DNA of 64,000 nt from Campylorhamphus procurvoides (lineage: Eukaryota > Chordata > Aves > Passeriformes > Dendrocolaptidae). The position numbers and the translations under genes are program-made. The DNA lies in NCBI GenBank assembly GCA_013396655.1, contig WBMV01008405.1:911-64910 (forward strand), read 5' to 3'. The notes under the pieces were generated by a model. It saw only the letters and a program-made list of their open reading frames with translations. It was not told the origin of the DNA and did no database searches. Below are positions 1 through 11,636 of this stretch, one piece after another (position 1 is the first letter of the stretch; each line of letters starts with the position of its first letter).

Positions 1-209
1 CTGGGGGGCCTCCATCCCAGGCCCGTTGGGAAATTGGCATTTGGCCAATTTCAACCGGTTACACTGGCATGCCACACAAGCAGTGACTACTTGCACAAGT
101 GACACACAACCTGCCCCCCGTGCCTGGCCATGGGCACAGATGTGGCACTTGGGGACACAGTTTAGGGGTGATTATAGTACCGCTGTGCTTATGGTGTGAC
201 TTGATGTTC

Positions 210-650
210 TAGATCTCTCCCAAACCTTGATGATTCTGAGTTTGCCCTGACCCAGGGGCCAGCACTTTGCACTCAGCCTTATTGAGCCTCATGAGGTTCT
301 CATGGTCCCATTTCTCAAACTTGCCCAGGTCCCTGTGAATCACACCATCCTTCTGTTGTGTCACCTGCCCCAGTCAACCTCCTGTCACTTGCAATGTGGC
401 AAGGGTGAGCTCGACACCACTGTCTGTGTCATTGGTAAAGACATCCAAGAGTCCCAATCCCAAGGCTGAGCCCTGAGGGACTCATCTCATTGCCTACGAG
501 GACAAGGAGCCACTGCCCACAACTCTGGGGCTGCATCCCTGCATCCAGTGGCTCATCCCCCGAGCAGCCCACCCTCCAAACCCACGGCTCTCCCGTGTGG
601 AGATCAGGATGTCGTGTGGGACCGTGTTGAAAGCCTCCCAGGGCTGTGGG
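210..650 (-). mobile_element. Degenerate CR1-type LINE ORF2 (reverse transcriptase) fragment
   Basis: Read on the minus strand, 560-650 gives EAFNTVPHDILIS, a decayed form of the KAFDTVPH block around reverse-transcriptase motif A of CR1-like LINEs. Further along, residues like VFTNDTDSGVE correspond to the following NDLD-type block, with stops and frameshifts between. It is a dead fragment with no complete RT. The flank at 1-210 has no clear match, though the element may extend into it. Confidence 0.6.
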
Positions 651-703
651 CACAGCAGAGCCTGCAGGTCTGGGGGCTTGTCTGGAAACCCATGGGCAGT
701 GTC

Positions 704-2446
704 ATGAAGTGGAGCACCTTTTGTTCCCATGGCTCTGCAGTCGACACAGGCAGCATCTTCTCCTGCCTTATGAGATCAGGTGAAGGCAGTAGGGGCAGGG
801 AGCCAGGACCCTGCCCTGCACAGCCCTTGCTGCCACCTCAGCCCCTCACCCTGCTGTATGTCCTCAGGGAGCAGTGGGATGGGGCAGTGCTGGGGGGCAG
901 AGCTGCCAGAGACTTAGGAAGGAGCCTTGTCAAGGTGGAGTGGGAGGTATGGAGATATTACATGGAACAAGAGATTTCCCAATGCAAAGATGAGAGATTG
1001 GGGCTAACACACTGGTGAATGTAATTCTCCACAGAAAAATATCCATCCGAGGTCAGAAGGATAAAGAATTAAACTGTATGGATGAAAAGATTTCGAGATC
1101 TTCTTAACAATAAAAATCCAGAGTTCTCTAAATCAAATAATATTTCTTAGAATTTCCTTCTGCTGTTGAATGCTGAGATTCAGTGAAGGCTTGGTCAGGC
1201 TCCAGCCTGGACTCTTCCCTGTGATCTTGCCTAAAGGAGGATACAATAATAAAATACCTCTCTGTGAGGAAATGTTGCTCTTTACCAAATAATGGGAATG
1301 TTGAGAGTACCCCTCCTGAAATCCTCCCTCATTGAGACAAATCTGTGAAAAAACTTGGAAGTGCCAAGAGTTGTGCTCTTCAGGGAAGTGAATTTCAGTC
1401 TCAGTTTAGGGAGCAGATCTCATTCCAGTCCTGACCCACGTTTTCATAGGCTCTGCAACTATGATAAACTTCTCGGACACAGCTGCTATAAAATGAAGGC
1501 TAAAACTATAAATGTTTGTATAATCCAATAATGTGTACTTGTCTCTGCAGAATATTGTCATGGTATAATTTTCTTTCTGAAAAGAAAGTGCTCAAGTCTT
1601 TCTCTGTCAGTAATGCCTTTGAAAGAAAGGACAGGGATCACTCAGGAGGTCTGCACTGCCTTCCAATAGCCTGTCAGAGAGCATAGAGCGCTCACTGTTT
1701 CTTCCTTAGAAACCCACTCAGGAGCCCTTTCTGGCAAGAGGGGAAGAAATCTCTCTTTTGTTATTCACAAGCTGCAAAACTGAGAGCCTGAGATCCAGAG
1801 TCGCCTGCCAAGAGTAGGAAACATTGTGTTGCATTGTAATGCCAGACACAGGAATTTGCAGTTGGCCACTGGCATGTTCAGGGCTTGCACATGATACAGA
1901 CACTTTTGCTGATTATTTCTAACCAGCTGTGGGCAGTGATGTCAACTGCCCAAGGAATTTACCACTGCTGCTGATAATGTTGCACAGCTCAAGTATCTGC
2001 TAGGACCAGATGGCTACTTCTCATTTTTGCCCATTTATCTCATGAAACCTTCGTATCTTTTTTATCAGTTTACTTTATTTAATTACAGAGGCTGTTAGTT
2101 ATCCTAGAGAAAAATCTTGTCCCTAAAGAAGAATCTCTAGGGGTTTTCACCATGTTGTGTTGGTAGTTTTTCTGTAAAAAGCTCTTTCTTCTTCAATCCC
2201 AGAATACCAAATCTAGGAAGATGAAAAGTTCTCATAAGAAATAATCTTGTGTGAAGTATCTTGCATTCACTTAGGTGGGAAACTGAGTTCAAAACAATGT
2301 TCTGTTTTCTGGCCCTCCCTTTCCAGATGCACAAATCCAGATTCTGTGTCATGTACACAACTGTCAAGTCATGATAATGGTCTGTAGTCATGGTCTCATT
2401 TTACCCCTTTTGCTTTTCCTAGACTTTTGGGGGACTACCTTTGGAT
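704..2446. repeat. Copy 1 of a 1.74 kb near-identical tandem duplication
   Basis: This block recurs head-to-tail at 2448-4190 with a constant offset of 1744. Reading both copies I found two substitutions: 954 G versus 2698 A, and 1048 C versus 2792 T (the second a CpG to TpG change). No gene is recognised in it. The short open frames it contains are repeated in the second copy and lack family features. A single N (2447) separates the copies. Confidence 0.95.
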
Positions 2447-2447
2447 N

Positions 2448-4190
2448 ATGAAGTGGAGCACCTTTTGTTCCCATGGCTCTGCAGTCGACACAGGCAGCAT
2501 CTTCTCCTGCCTTATGAGATCAGGTGAAGGCAGTAGGGGCAGGGAGCCAGGACCCTGCCCTGCACAGCCCTTGCTGCCACCTCAGCCCCTCACCCTGCTG
2601 TATGTCCTCAGGGAGCAGTGGGATGGGGCAGTGCTGGGGGGCAGAGCTGCCAGAGACTTAGGAAGGAGCCTTGTCAAGGTGGAGTGGGAGGTATGGAAAT
2701 ATTACATGGAACAAGAGATTTCCCAATGCAAAGATGAGAGATTGGGGCTAACACACTGGTGAATGTAATTCTCCACAGAAAAATATCCATCTGAGGTCAG
2801 AAGGATAAAGAATTAAACTGTATGGATGAAAAGATTTCGAGATCTTCTTAACAATAAAAATCCAGAGTTCTCTAAATCAAATAATATTTCTTAGAATTTC
2901 CTTCTGCTGTTGAATGCTGAGATTCAGTGAAGGCTTGGTCAGGCTCCAGCCTGGACTCTTCCCTGTGATCTTGCCTAAAGGAGGATACAATAATAAAATA
3001 CCTCTCTGTGAGGAAATGTTGCTCTTTACCAAATAATGGGAATGTTGAGAGTACCCCTCCTGAAATCCTCCCTCATTGAGACAAATCTGTGAAAAAACTT
3101 GGAAGTGCCAAGAGTTGTGCTCTTCAGGGAAGTGAATTTCAGTCTCAGTTTAGGGAGCAGATCTCATTCCAGTCCTGACCCACGTTTTCATAGGCTCTGC
3201 AACTATGATAAACTTCTCGGACACAGCTGCTATAAAATGAAGGCTAAAACTATAAATGTTTGTATAATCCAATAATGTGTACTTGTCTCTGCAGAATATT
3301 GTCATGGTATAATTTTCTTTCTGAAAAGAAAGTGCTCAAGTCTTTCTCTGTCAGTAATGCCTTTGAAAGAAAGGACAGGGATCACTCAGGAGGTCTGCAC
3401 TGCCTTCCAATAGCCTGTCAGAGAGCATAGAGCGCTCACTGTTTCTTCCTTAGAAACCCACTCAGGAGCCCTTTCTGGCAAGAGGGGAAGAAATCTCTCT
3501 TTTGTTATTCACAAGCTGCAAAACTGAGAGCCTGAGATCCAGAGTCGCCTGCCAAGAGTAGGAAACATTGTGTTGCATTGTAATGCCAGACACAGGAATT
3601 TGCAGTTGGCCACTGGCATGTTCAGGGCTTGCACATGATACAGACACTTTTGCTGATTATTTCTAACCAGCTGTGGGCAGTGATGTCAACTGCCCAAGGA
3701 ATTTACCACTGCTGCTGATAATGTTGCACAGCTCAAGTATCTGCTAGGACCAGATGGCTACTTCTCATTTTTGCCCATTTATCTCATGAAACCTTCGTAT
3801 CTTTTTTATCAGTTTACTTTATTTAATTACAGAGGCTGTTAGTTATCCTAGAGAAAAATCTTGTCCCTAAAGAAGAATCTCTAGGGGTTTTCACCATGTT
3901 GTGTTGGTAGTTTTTCTGTAAAAAGCTCTTTCTTCTTCAATCCCAGAATACCAAATCTAGGAAGATGAAAAGTTCTCATAAGAAATAATCTTGTGTGAAG
4001 TATCTTGCATTCACTTAGGTGGGAAACTGAGTTCAAAACAATGTTCTGTTTTCTGGCCCTCCCTTTCCAGATGCACAAATCCAGATTCTGTGTCATGTAC
4101 ACAACTGTCAAGTCATGATAATGGTCTGTAGTCATGGTCTCATTTTACCCCTTTTGCTTTTCCTAGACTTTTGGGGGACTACCTTTGGAT
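2448..4190. repeat. Copy 2 of the 1.74 kb near-identical tandem duplication
   Basis: This is the second copy of the block at 704-2446. Its right edge is followed by unique sequence starting CACTGC at 4191. The base before copy 1 (703) and the base after copy 2 (4191) are both C, so the N at 2447 could be C and the unit 1744 bp. Near-identity with one N at the joint suggests overlapping contigs or two alleles placed in series rather than a true duplication. Confidence 0.95.
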
Positions 4191-6242
4191 CACTGCTATC
4201 TGCTGAGAGGATCTTAACCTGGGTTCCAGAAAAGAATTGTTCATTATTCACGTTCCAAGAATGAAACCCCATGATTAGTGTTCATCCAATTTTTTTTTAG
4301 CTTTGACTGTTTGTGTGAATTGCAGTTCTCTTCATGTGTATTTAGGCTACTCTTCTCTTTTCTCTATTTTTTTTTTAAGATGCCTTTGGGTGCTAAACCC
4401 ATGCTGTACCAGTAAATGGTATATCTAGTAAACCCAGGATCACTCTAAAACGCCTTATGAAATTTTGAAAGTCTGGTATGAAATCCTGGTCCCACCATTG
4501 TCTGCTAACTTCATTTTGTCATTGTATTTTTGTACTAAGGAGGAAAAACAAGGAGACTCTCAGAACTGCATAGGTTAGACTTCACTACTAGTCACAATGG
4601 TCAAAGCTACAGGAGTGGGGAGAATTGTCCCCTAATAACAGACAAAAGCAAGAGTAAATTAGAAAGGAATGTCCACCCTGGGACAGAACCAGCACCTCTC
4701 AGACTCCTGAAATCTGTCCGCTATTACTGTTATTTTGCTTATTAGTGAAATTACAATAACAGGAAAAATCAAGTAGCTCAATTCTGAATTCACTGTATTT
4801 CATTCAGATTTTTAAAGGTTAACTTAAAGTACAGAATCCTTTTGTACCTGCAGAAGGCAAAGAACAAAATGAAATTACCCAGGTAACAGGACTAGAAATA
4901 GATGCGGTCTTAGTCAACTTAGCATGTACACCCTGCAGCTTGAACTCAAATGCAAATCTGTTCTGTTGCCAGCACAGCAGTGGCCTGACTTCCCACTGCT
5001 TTGTGTGCACATTTCCCTAGGGAATGAGGGAATAAGCTGCATGGCTTTGCCAAGCCGATATCCCTGAGCAGTGGGAGCTGAAGCAAGTGACTCATGACTG
5101 CAAGACGACAGCATGTGATGCAAGACACGCACAGGACAAACTGCTGAGAGATGCAGTTCATGACTGAGAGGTTTATTCCCACTGCCAGGAAAGGCCTTGT
5201 GCTTTTCCAGCTGTTATCATGTTTTACAAAGCAAATATGCGGCGTGTGGCATTTCTGACCCAAAATCTAAGTCAAGCAATTTTCAAGGTTAAATATCAAA
5301 AACAAGGTATGAAGTGTCTGTGAAATCAAAGTATTAAAAGAAATATCACCAATTTCCTCACTCTTTCCCCAAAAGTGTCTTTAAAATGAAGAAAACCAAA
5401 ACCAGTTATATTAATTTCTCTAAAGCTGGTATTGTGACACAACCCAGATTGTATTGTATTGCCCTGTAACTGTTTGCACCTCCTACCCCTTTGCTTACCG
5501 GAGCAGAATTCTGGCCTGCTGCTGGAAATAAATTGGTTGGGAAAGAAATATTTGCACTTACTCTACTATACCTTTAATGCTGGTGAATGGTTATTCAGGG
5601 ACAAAAAGAGTTAATTGGGATTAAACTCCAATTAACAATAAGTTACTTTTCTCCAGTATTAGGTAGTGGATGCTGAGTCCTGGGGCAGCAAGCATGAGCA
5701 TTCAGGACAAAACTGCAAGCTGATCTGAAGCATTTTAGCTCCCTTAGCCAAGAAAATGAGGCCTCCGGGTTTTCTTAAATTACACAATTTTGTTAAATGG
5801 CCACTGGAAAATATATATGCATCAGACATCAGCATCAGCCAAAATATTTGTGTATAGATATTGGGAATTGTACCAGTGTAAGGATGTGAGGATTGCAAGA
5901 CTGGGCTGGGTATTTGGAAGTAAAAATGCTCAAAATATATGGAGATTTGTCAAGTCAGTGACAGAGAACAGGTTTGAGCCAGATGTTTAAGTGGATAGCC
6001 CACTTGATCTTCTGACCATTTCATCTCTCAATATTGACAATTCCTGACAAAGTTAATCATTTTAATACAGGCCATGTGAAAATTTGTCATGAAACAAGGA
6101 CAACAGTCCCCTCCTACATCAAATGTTGCTAATAGTTTATGATTACTATCACAGCCATAAATTGATACTTTACAATCTGTCTCAGCAAGCATTGAACTGA
6201 CAAGCAAAAATCAGTATCTTAAAATACAGATGGTCTTCTGAT
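4191..6242. other. Intergenic DNA, no gene recognised
   Basis: Unique-looking AT-rich sequence with short poly-T runs (about 4290-4380). No exon-like frame with matching splice sites or known motif was seen on either strand. Confidence 0.6.
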
Positions 6243-6768
6243 TGAGGAACGCACAATTGGATGCTGTCTAGATGTTAGTAAAGCCTTTGACACCATTTCC
6301 CATAGGATTCTTCTGAAAAAACCGGCTTGTCATGGCTTGGACAGGTGTACTCTTCAGTGGTGCTGGGGAAGGGGCTGGAGCACAAGTTCCCTGAGGAGCA
6401 GCTGAGGGAGCTGGGGGTGTTTAGCCTGGAGAAAAGGAGGTTCAGGGGAGACCTTTTCTCTCTCTACAACTCCCTGAAAGGAGGTTGCGACCAGGTGGGG
6501 CATGGTCTGTTCTCCCAAGTAAGAAGCAACAGGACAAGAGGAAAAGGTCTCAAGTTGCGACACGGAAGGTTCAGATGGAATATTAGGACAAATTTCTTCA
6601 CTGAAAGGATTGCCAAGCACTGGAACAGGCTGCTTGTGGTTGAGTCACCATCCCTGGAGGCATCTAAAAGATGTGACGTGGTGCTTAGGGACGTGGTTTA
6701 GTGATGGTTTAGTGATGGACTTGGCAGTGCTGGGGTAACAGTTGGACAATTCTATGATTCTAGTTATT
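6243..6768 (+). mobile_element. CR1 LINE fragment with internal deletion, 3' end present
   Basis: The left part reads [16 protein letters not shown] and then, after a frame change, [12 protein letters not shown], which is the RT motif A region. The sequence then jumps to the ORF2 C-terminus ([15 protein letters not shown], then [15 protein letters not shown]) and the CR1 3' end with its terminal ATTCTATGATTCT. Most of the RT catalytic region is missing, so the copy is inactive. The break falls near 6360. Confidence 0.85.
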
Positions 6769-8756
6769 ACTCTCTGCTGTCCAGTTCTGCTGCCTTGAAG
6801 ACTTTTTGGGAAAAGGAGAAGGTATTGATACTCCTTTTACATAACTGTCGCCTTTTATTTTCTGTCAATGCCTAAAATTATTCAGAAAATCCATATGTAA
6901 GATACAAAACCTGATTTAAGACCCTCTCTCTGCCCATCTTTAATCAAGCTCAGTGTGTCACATTCTTGGCAGCCCCATCTCTCTTCTATTGTGCTTAAAT
7001 AAAAAATTTGGGCTTAGGAGACCTTGGTAGTTAAAGTCTGTCCCCCATTCCAAGACAAATTTAAATACAGCTATCAATATTTATAAAATATTTCTTCCAG
7101 TAGCTATGAAAAATCAAACTGAAGATAAAACATCATGTCTTCCAGAGCAATCTCTTCCTGTGTGTTTCATAATCCTTTGCATAATGGCAGCAAGCCCCCT
7201 GTCATGGGCATTGGTTCATTCCCTTCTGTTCCCTCATAGCTCTGCATTATATGCATTTGTAGGCTGCTAATAGAGTTGACTTTTGAATAATTTAAAGAAA
7301 ACATTTCCTCCTAGGTTGTGAGTCCTGAGCCTTGGATCCTTCTTACGGCCTCTCCCATTGTGCCATTTTTTCATTTTGAATGAAATGCCATTCCAAAAAC
7401 TTGGAGTACTTCACCAGAGACCCAACCAGTGCTGGGTACACTGCACAGATGACTTCATATATCTGGCAGAGATATGTCAGTGTTGTTTATGCAGTCCAAA
7501 AGGTGATTACCTTTATTGCAATATTGTGACACTGTTGACACTTGTTAAGCTTGTTATTCGCTGTAATCTCACAACTTCTTCATGCGTAGTGAGCTGGAAT
7601 TCCAAAGGGTAACAACACAGACACAGCAAGGCACCAGCCTGTGCAACAAATGGCCCATAAGGATGTTTGTCCTGTCTGTCCAGGAGTGAAGAAAGCAGGT
7701 AAAGATGTGTATCTCCCAGAACTGCTGGACAGCTGTCTGTGCATTATTGCTATATCATTGCCCTGGGGTGTATTGCTCTGTGGTGCACTGACAAGCTCGG
7801 CAGAGCAGTGGGGGGACTCGTGAGTAGGATTTAGACAAGTTGTTTCTACACTGTTGCTGATAAACTGTGGTCTTTTTGGCTATCCACTCTCTTAATCAAA
7901 TGATGCTGACCTTCTAGTCAAAATTCATTATTTCCAGCAAATAGTCTGCTCTGACCAAGGAGATCTGGTTTGAGCAGTCAGGTTAGTGTGAAAAAATAAA
8001 GCATAAAACTCCATGCACAGTCCACTGACAGGGCAGGATCTTGAAAGATATCATTTCTACTGCAGCAGCTGTAGTAGGAAGCCTAGGACCGCTTCTCTGT
8101 TGCCTGGATTTGATCTAACCTGCCCTGCCTTTTTCTTTTTTCTTAATGAAGCTTTCTGTCACCCACAGAATGGTTATTTGCACCTTGAATACTCACAGTA
8201 ATCCCCAGATTTGGAGGAGTACCTGGGAGCTATTTTTTGGAGAAGGACAGCACAGCAGGATGCATGATCACTGCGGAATTGATGCTTAGCTTCACTTTTT
8301 TTCTGAGATGCACAGGTTTTTTTTAAGAGGAAAAGGCCTGACTTCTTAAAGAATAAACTGTCTTTAAAAAACTACTGCTCAGAAACTATGCACACTTTTA
8401 GATGAACTGCTTTTGGGAAGGGAAGAAGAATTGTTTTCTAGCCTTTGATTTGCTTGTGGCAACTTTTTCAGTGTATGGACATATTCCCCCATAGCTGGAA
8501 AAACATTGGAGCTTGATACTGCTGAGTCAACCCTTTGCTTAATTTTGTGTATGCAGGTTCTACTTCTTAATCCATTAAAAATACTTCTATTTTTACAGCT
8601 TAGAGTATAAAGGGAGGCTTCAGATATTCCTCTGGGGTAAGCATAAAGTTTTCCAGGAGTACTTGCCTTTATTCACCTTTCAGAATATTAGGAAGAAAGT
8701 AGCAATCCTGCATAGAATGGGTTTCTCCCCTTGCTTGGAGAAACATCATGTGGTGT
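6769..8756. other. Intergenic DNA, no gene recognised
   Basis: There is no recognisable exon, repeat or RNA gene here. Short open frames such as those at 7358-7612 and 7641-7823 have no motif and no supporting splice structure. Confidence 0.55.
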
Positions 8757-9045
8757 TAGAGTAAGCAAGGTCTCTTCTCCAAAGAGAACAGGGATAGGAT
8801 AACAGGAAATGACCTCAAATTGTGCCAGGGGAGGTTTAGATTGGGTACCAGGAAAAATTTCTTCCCTGAAAGGGTTGTCAAGCCTTGGAAAAGGCTGCCC
8901 AGGGAAGTAGTGGAGTCACCGTTCCTAGAAGCATGTAAAAGACATGTAGATATGGCACTTAGGGACATGGTTTAGTGGTGGATTTGGCAGTGCTGGTTTA
9001 ACAATTGGACTTAATGACCTTAAAGGTCTTTTCCAACCAAAAAAA
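8757..9045 (+). mobile_element. CR1 LINE 3' fragment
   Basis: The plus strand encodes the ORF2 C-terminal signature in pieces ([15 protein letters not shown], then WKRLPREVVESPFLEA and a LRDMV-like end), followed by the CR1 3' untranslated sequence ending TTCCAACC near 9040. It is 5' truncated, as is usual for CR1, and carries point decay. Confidence 0.85.
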
Positions 9046-10496
9046 TCTCTTAATTGGCACCCATAGTGTAGTTTCCTTGCTCAGGTGTACAAGCAATCTG
9101 GTTTCAGCTGTGCTCTGCAATGTGAGACTTCCTTGAGGCTGTTCCTTGCTTCGCCTGTGCAATGTACTAAGTGCAGGTGTAGTGGCTGTACAAAACCTAA
9201 GGGCAGGCATTAATAAACACATGAGGTGTGCTTTGCTTCTTGGGAGGGGAGCTTGCTCCAGTGAGAATGTCAGACATGCTTGGGCAGATTTTAGAAAGAA
9301 CAGCTGTAAATGCCAGAACACTTCCTTCCCTTTGAACAGTATGTCATTATCAGGAAGGGAAAAATACAGTTGGTAGAGGCAGTACAGAGACAAACCATTA
9401 ATGTCACTACACAATTGTCTTAACTGAGGCCCAGCCTCACCTGGCAGCACTGTGGAACCCACGAGACAGATCCTGAGTCATTCCTGAAAGGAACCTATGC
9501 TGGTATGTGTGCATCATATGCTTACAAGGTCAAAGTGGAACACTAAGCCCTATCAGTGAGGTAGAGAGGAAACACAGGAAAAAAGGACAAAATTTGTATT
9601 CCACCCATTGCCCTCCAAGCTAGAAGAGCAGGAGCACACATGATGCAGATCCCTCATTGTTCTGGCCCTACACATGGAGAGGCACTGATTTCTGCAATTC
9701 AAGAAATGCGTCAATTTACAGGTGATGAGGCAACTGTTACTAGTAACACCAGCCTAGAATGAGCCCTAAGTTTTTTAACTGGAGTGATGTCTGAAAAGAG
9801 GACAGCATGTTCCCTCATTTTCCAAGAGATTATTTATGATGAGGAAAATACTCTTTCCCCTTTCTGAGAAATAGTCGTGCTATTTCAAGAGTCGATTCAA
9901 AGCAATCCACAAAGAAGAACCAGAGGCATCAGACGTCATTGCTTGTTGTGATCTGTGATTGAACCTGTGACGGTCAATAATGACAAATGACCAGAGGAAG
10001 ATGAAACTCCCAAACACACTATTAAGTCCTACCTCAGTAGAGTATTGATGTATCACAGCACTTGCCAGCCAGCGCACACATCTTCTTCTACTCTTTGTCA
10101 GCCCTCCAAAGGGTTTTGGTTTTTTTGGGTCAATAACACACAATTGCACTCACTTCAGAACCTGACTGCGAGGGTGGTGCTGTCAGGGCACCCACAGCCT
10201 GGGCTGGAATGCCACCACCAGGCATGTTGGCATTCATGGCTCCATAGTGCTTTCTGAACATGAGAAGAGGGAAGGTGTCACACATATGGGATGTGTGTGA
10301 CACTCCTGGTTTTCCAGCGTGCTGTGGGGCAGCTGCGGGTGGCTCCATGGCACAGGGGAGTGTGGTTTGCACACAGGATGGGTGGTGGTACCCGTGGTGG
10401 TGAGGATGGCATGCTGGGGAGGGCTGGGTGACACGGTGGCTCTGTGGGGTCAGCAAGTGCCTCAGCACACCAGTGCCAGGGTGAGGTGCACCAGTG
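9046..10496. other. Intergenic DNA, no gene recognised
   Basis: No exon or repeat family was recognised. The part around 10320-10460 is G-rich on the plus strand with GTGG-type low-complexity runs. Open frames there on both strands look like composition effects. Confidence 0.5.
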
Positions 10497-10805
10497 GAAT
10501 CATAGAATCATCAGAGTTGGAATGGAACTTTAAGATCATCCAGACCAACCACCCACCCAGCACGACCACTATAACCCCCAAACCACATCACCCAGTGCCA
10601 GATCCAGATGCCTCTTAAATACCTCCAGGGATGGTGACTCCTGTTCCAATGCCTGACTATCCTGACAGTGAAAAACTTTTTTTTTATATCTAATTTGAAT
10701 CTCCCACATCTCACCCTAAGGCCATTTCCTCTGGTCCTCTCACTATGAGCATGGGCAGAAGAGACTAACTCCCACCTCATTACAACCTCCTTTCAGGTAA
10801 GAAAA
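10497..10805 (-). mobile_element. CR1 LINE 3' fragment, antisense
   Basis: It starts with the reverse complement of the CR1 3' terminus (AATCATAGAATCATC). On the minus strand it continues with the ORF2 C-terminus ([20 protein letters not shown], then [12 protein letters not shown]). It is truncated at its 5' end near 10805, where a second CR1 in the opposite direction begins within a few bases. Confidence 0.85.
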
Positions 10806-10811
10806 ATTCCT

Positions 10812-11270
10812 TCACTGTATCCAGTTTGGGGCTCCTCTATACCAGAGGCATGGAGCTCCTGGAGCAGATCCAGCAGAGGGCAACGAGGATGATTATGGGA
10901 CTGGAGTATCTCTCTTATGATTAAAGGCTGAAGGAGCTGGGCCTATTCAGCTTTGAGAAGAGATGAGGGGGGACCACATCAATATGTGTAAGTATCTAAA
11001 AGGTGGGTGTCAAGAGCATGGACCAGGCTCTGCCCGGAGGTTCCCAGCAATGGGACAAGAGGAACAGGCAGGAATTGATGCCCTGGAAAATCCACACAAG
11101 GAATAACTTTCTCGTGCAGTGACTGAGCACAGCGAAGGTGTGGAGTCCTCCCCTCTCAGTGGAGATATTCCAGAACCCTCTGCATGCAATCCTGGACGAG
11201 GCTGGGGACCAGATGACCCGCTGTGGTCCCTTCCCAACCTCTCTGCCCATCCTGGTGATTCCCTCACCCA
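10812..11270 (+). mobile_element. CR1 LINE 3' fragment, sense, another subfamily
   Basis: The sequence matches the CR1 C-terminal coding region by eye (GAGCAGATCCAGCAGAGGGC, GAAGGAGCTGGGCCTATTCA, ACAAGAGGAACAGGCAGGAA) and runs into the 3' region (GGACCAGATGACCCGCTGTG). It lies head-to-head with the antisense CR1 at 10497-10805. It is more decayed at its 3' end, with no clear terminal octamer repeat. Confidence 0.75.
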
Positions 11271-11401
11271 CCCTTCCTGCTGCCATCAGTGTGTCTGGGC
11301 CGGGTTGGGTTGGTAATGGGGGGTGACCGCACTCTGTGACCGGTGTCACCAGTGCCAACACTGGGGTGCATGACCTTGGGGTGGAGGTGGCGGATTTTTT
11401 G

Positions 11402-11560
11402 CAGGGGGTGCCAATTTGGGGTGGGTGCCAAATTTACGGTGGGTGCCGATTTGGGGTGGGTGCCGAATTTGCCATGGGTGCCAAATTTGTGGTGGATGCC
11501 CATTGGCGGGGGTGCCCGATCTGGAGTGGGTGCCCGATTTTGGGGTGGGTACCGCCCCCC
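11402..11560. repeat. G-rich minisatellite, unit about 17-19 bp
   Basis: About eight or nine imperfect head-to-tail copies of a unit close to GGGTGCCAAATTTGGGGT can be seen. They vary mostly in the middle of the unit and are followed by a C-rich stretch at 11550-11570. The array ends about 75 bases before the assembly gap and some 620 bases upstream of the PDXK start codon. Open frames through it are a by-product of the repeat period. Confidence 0.85.
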
Positions 11561-11636
11561 CCGATGCGCATCCCGTCGTCGGGGGGAGGGGGCCCTTGTG
11601 TGCCCCGCCTCCCAAGGGGTGTGTGCCTGTGTATTT

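Noticed and set aside
548..1018. Open frame of 156 codons on the plus strand, with its 3' part (from 704) repeated at 2448-2762.
   Set aside because: It spans a decayed antisense LINE and the duplicated block, has no domain and no splice or start support. Its recurrence comes only from the DNA duplication.
704..4190. Interpretation of the duplication as a gene-family expansion.
   Set aside because: Neither copy contains a recognisable gene, and the single N joint with only two differences fits an assembly or haplotype artefact better.
6327..6701. Apparent 124-codon gene on the plus strand.
   Set aside because: It is the C-terminal ORF2 remnant of a CR1 LINE with an internal deletion, not a host gene.
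10511..10780. Minus-strand open frame that looks protein-like.
   Set aside because: It is the CR1 ORF2 C-terminus of an antisense fragment.
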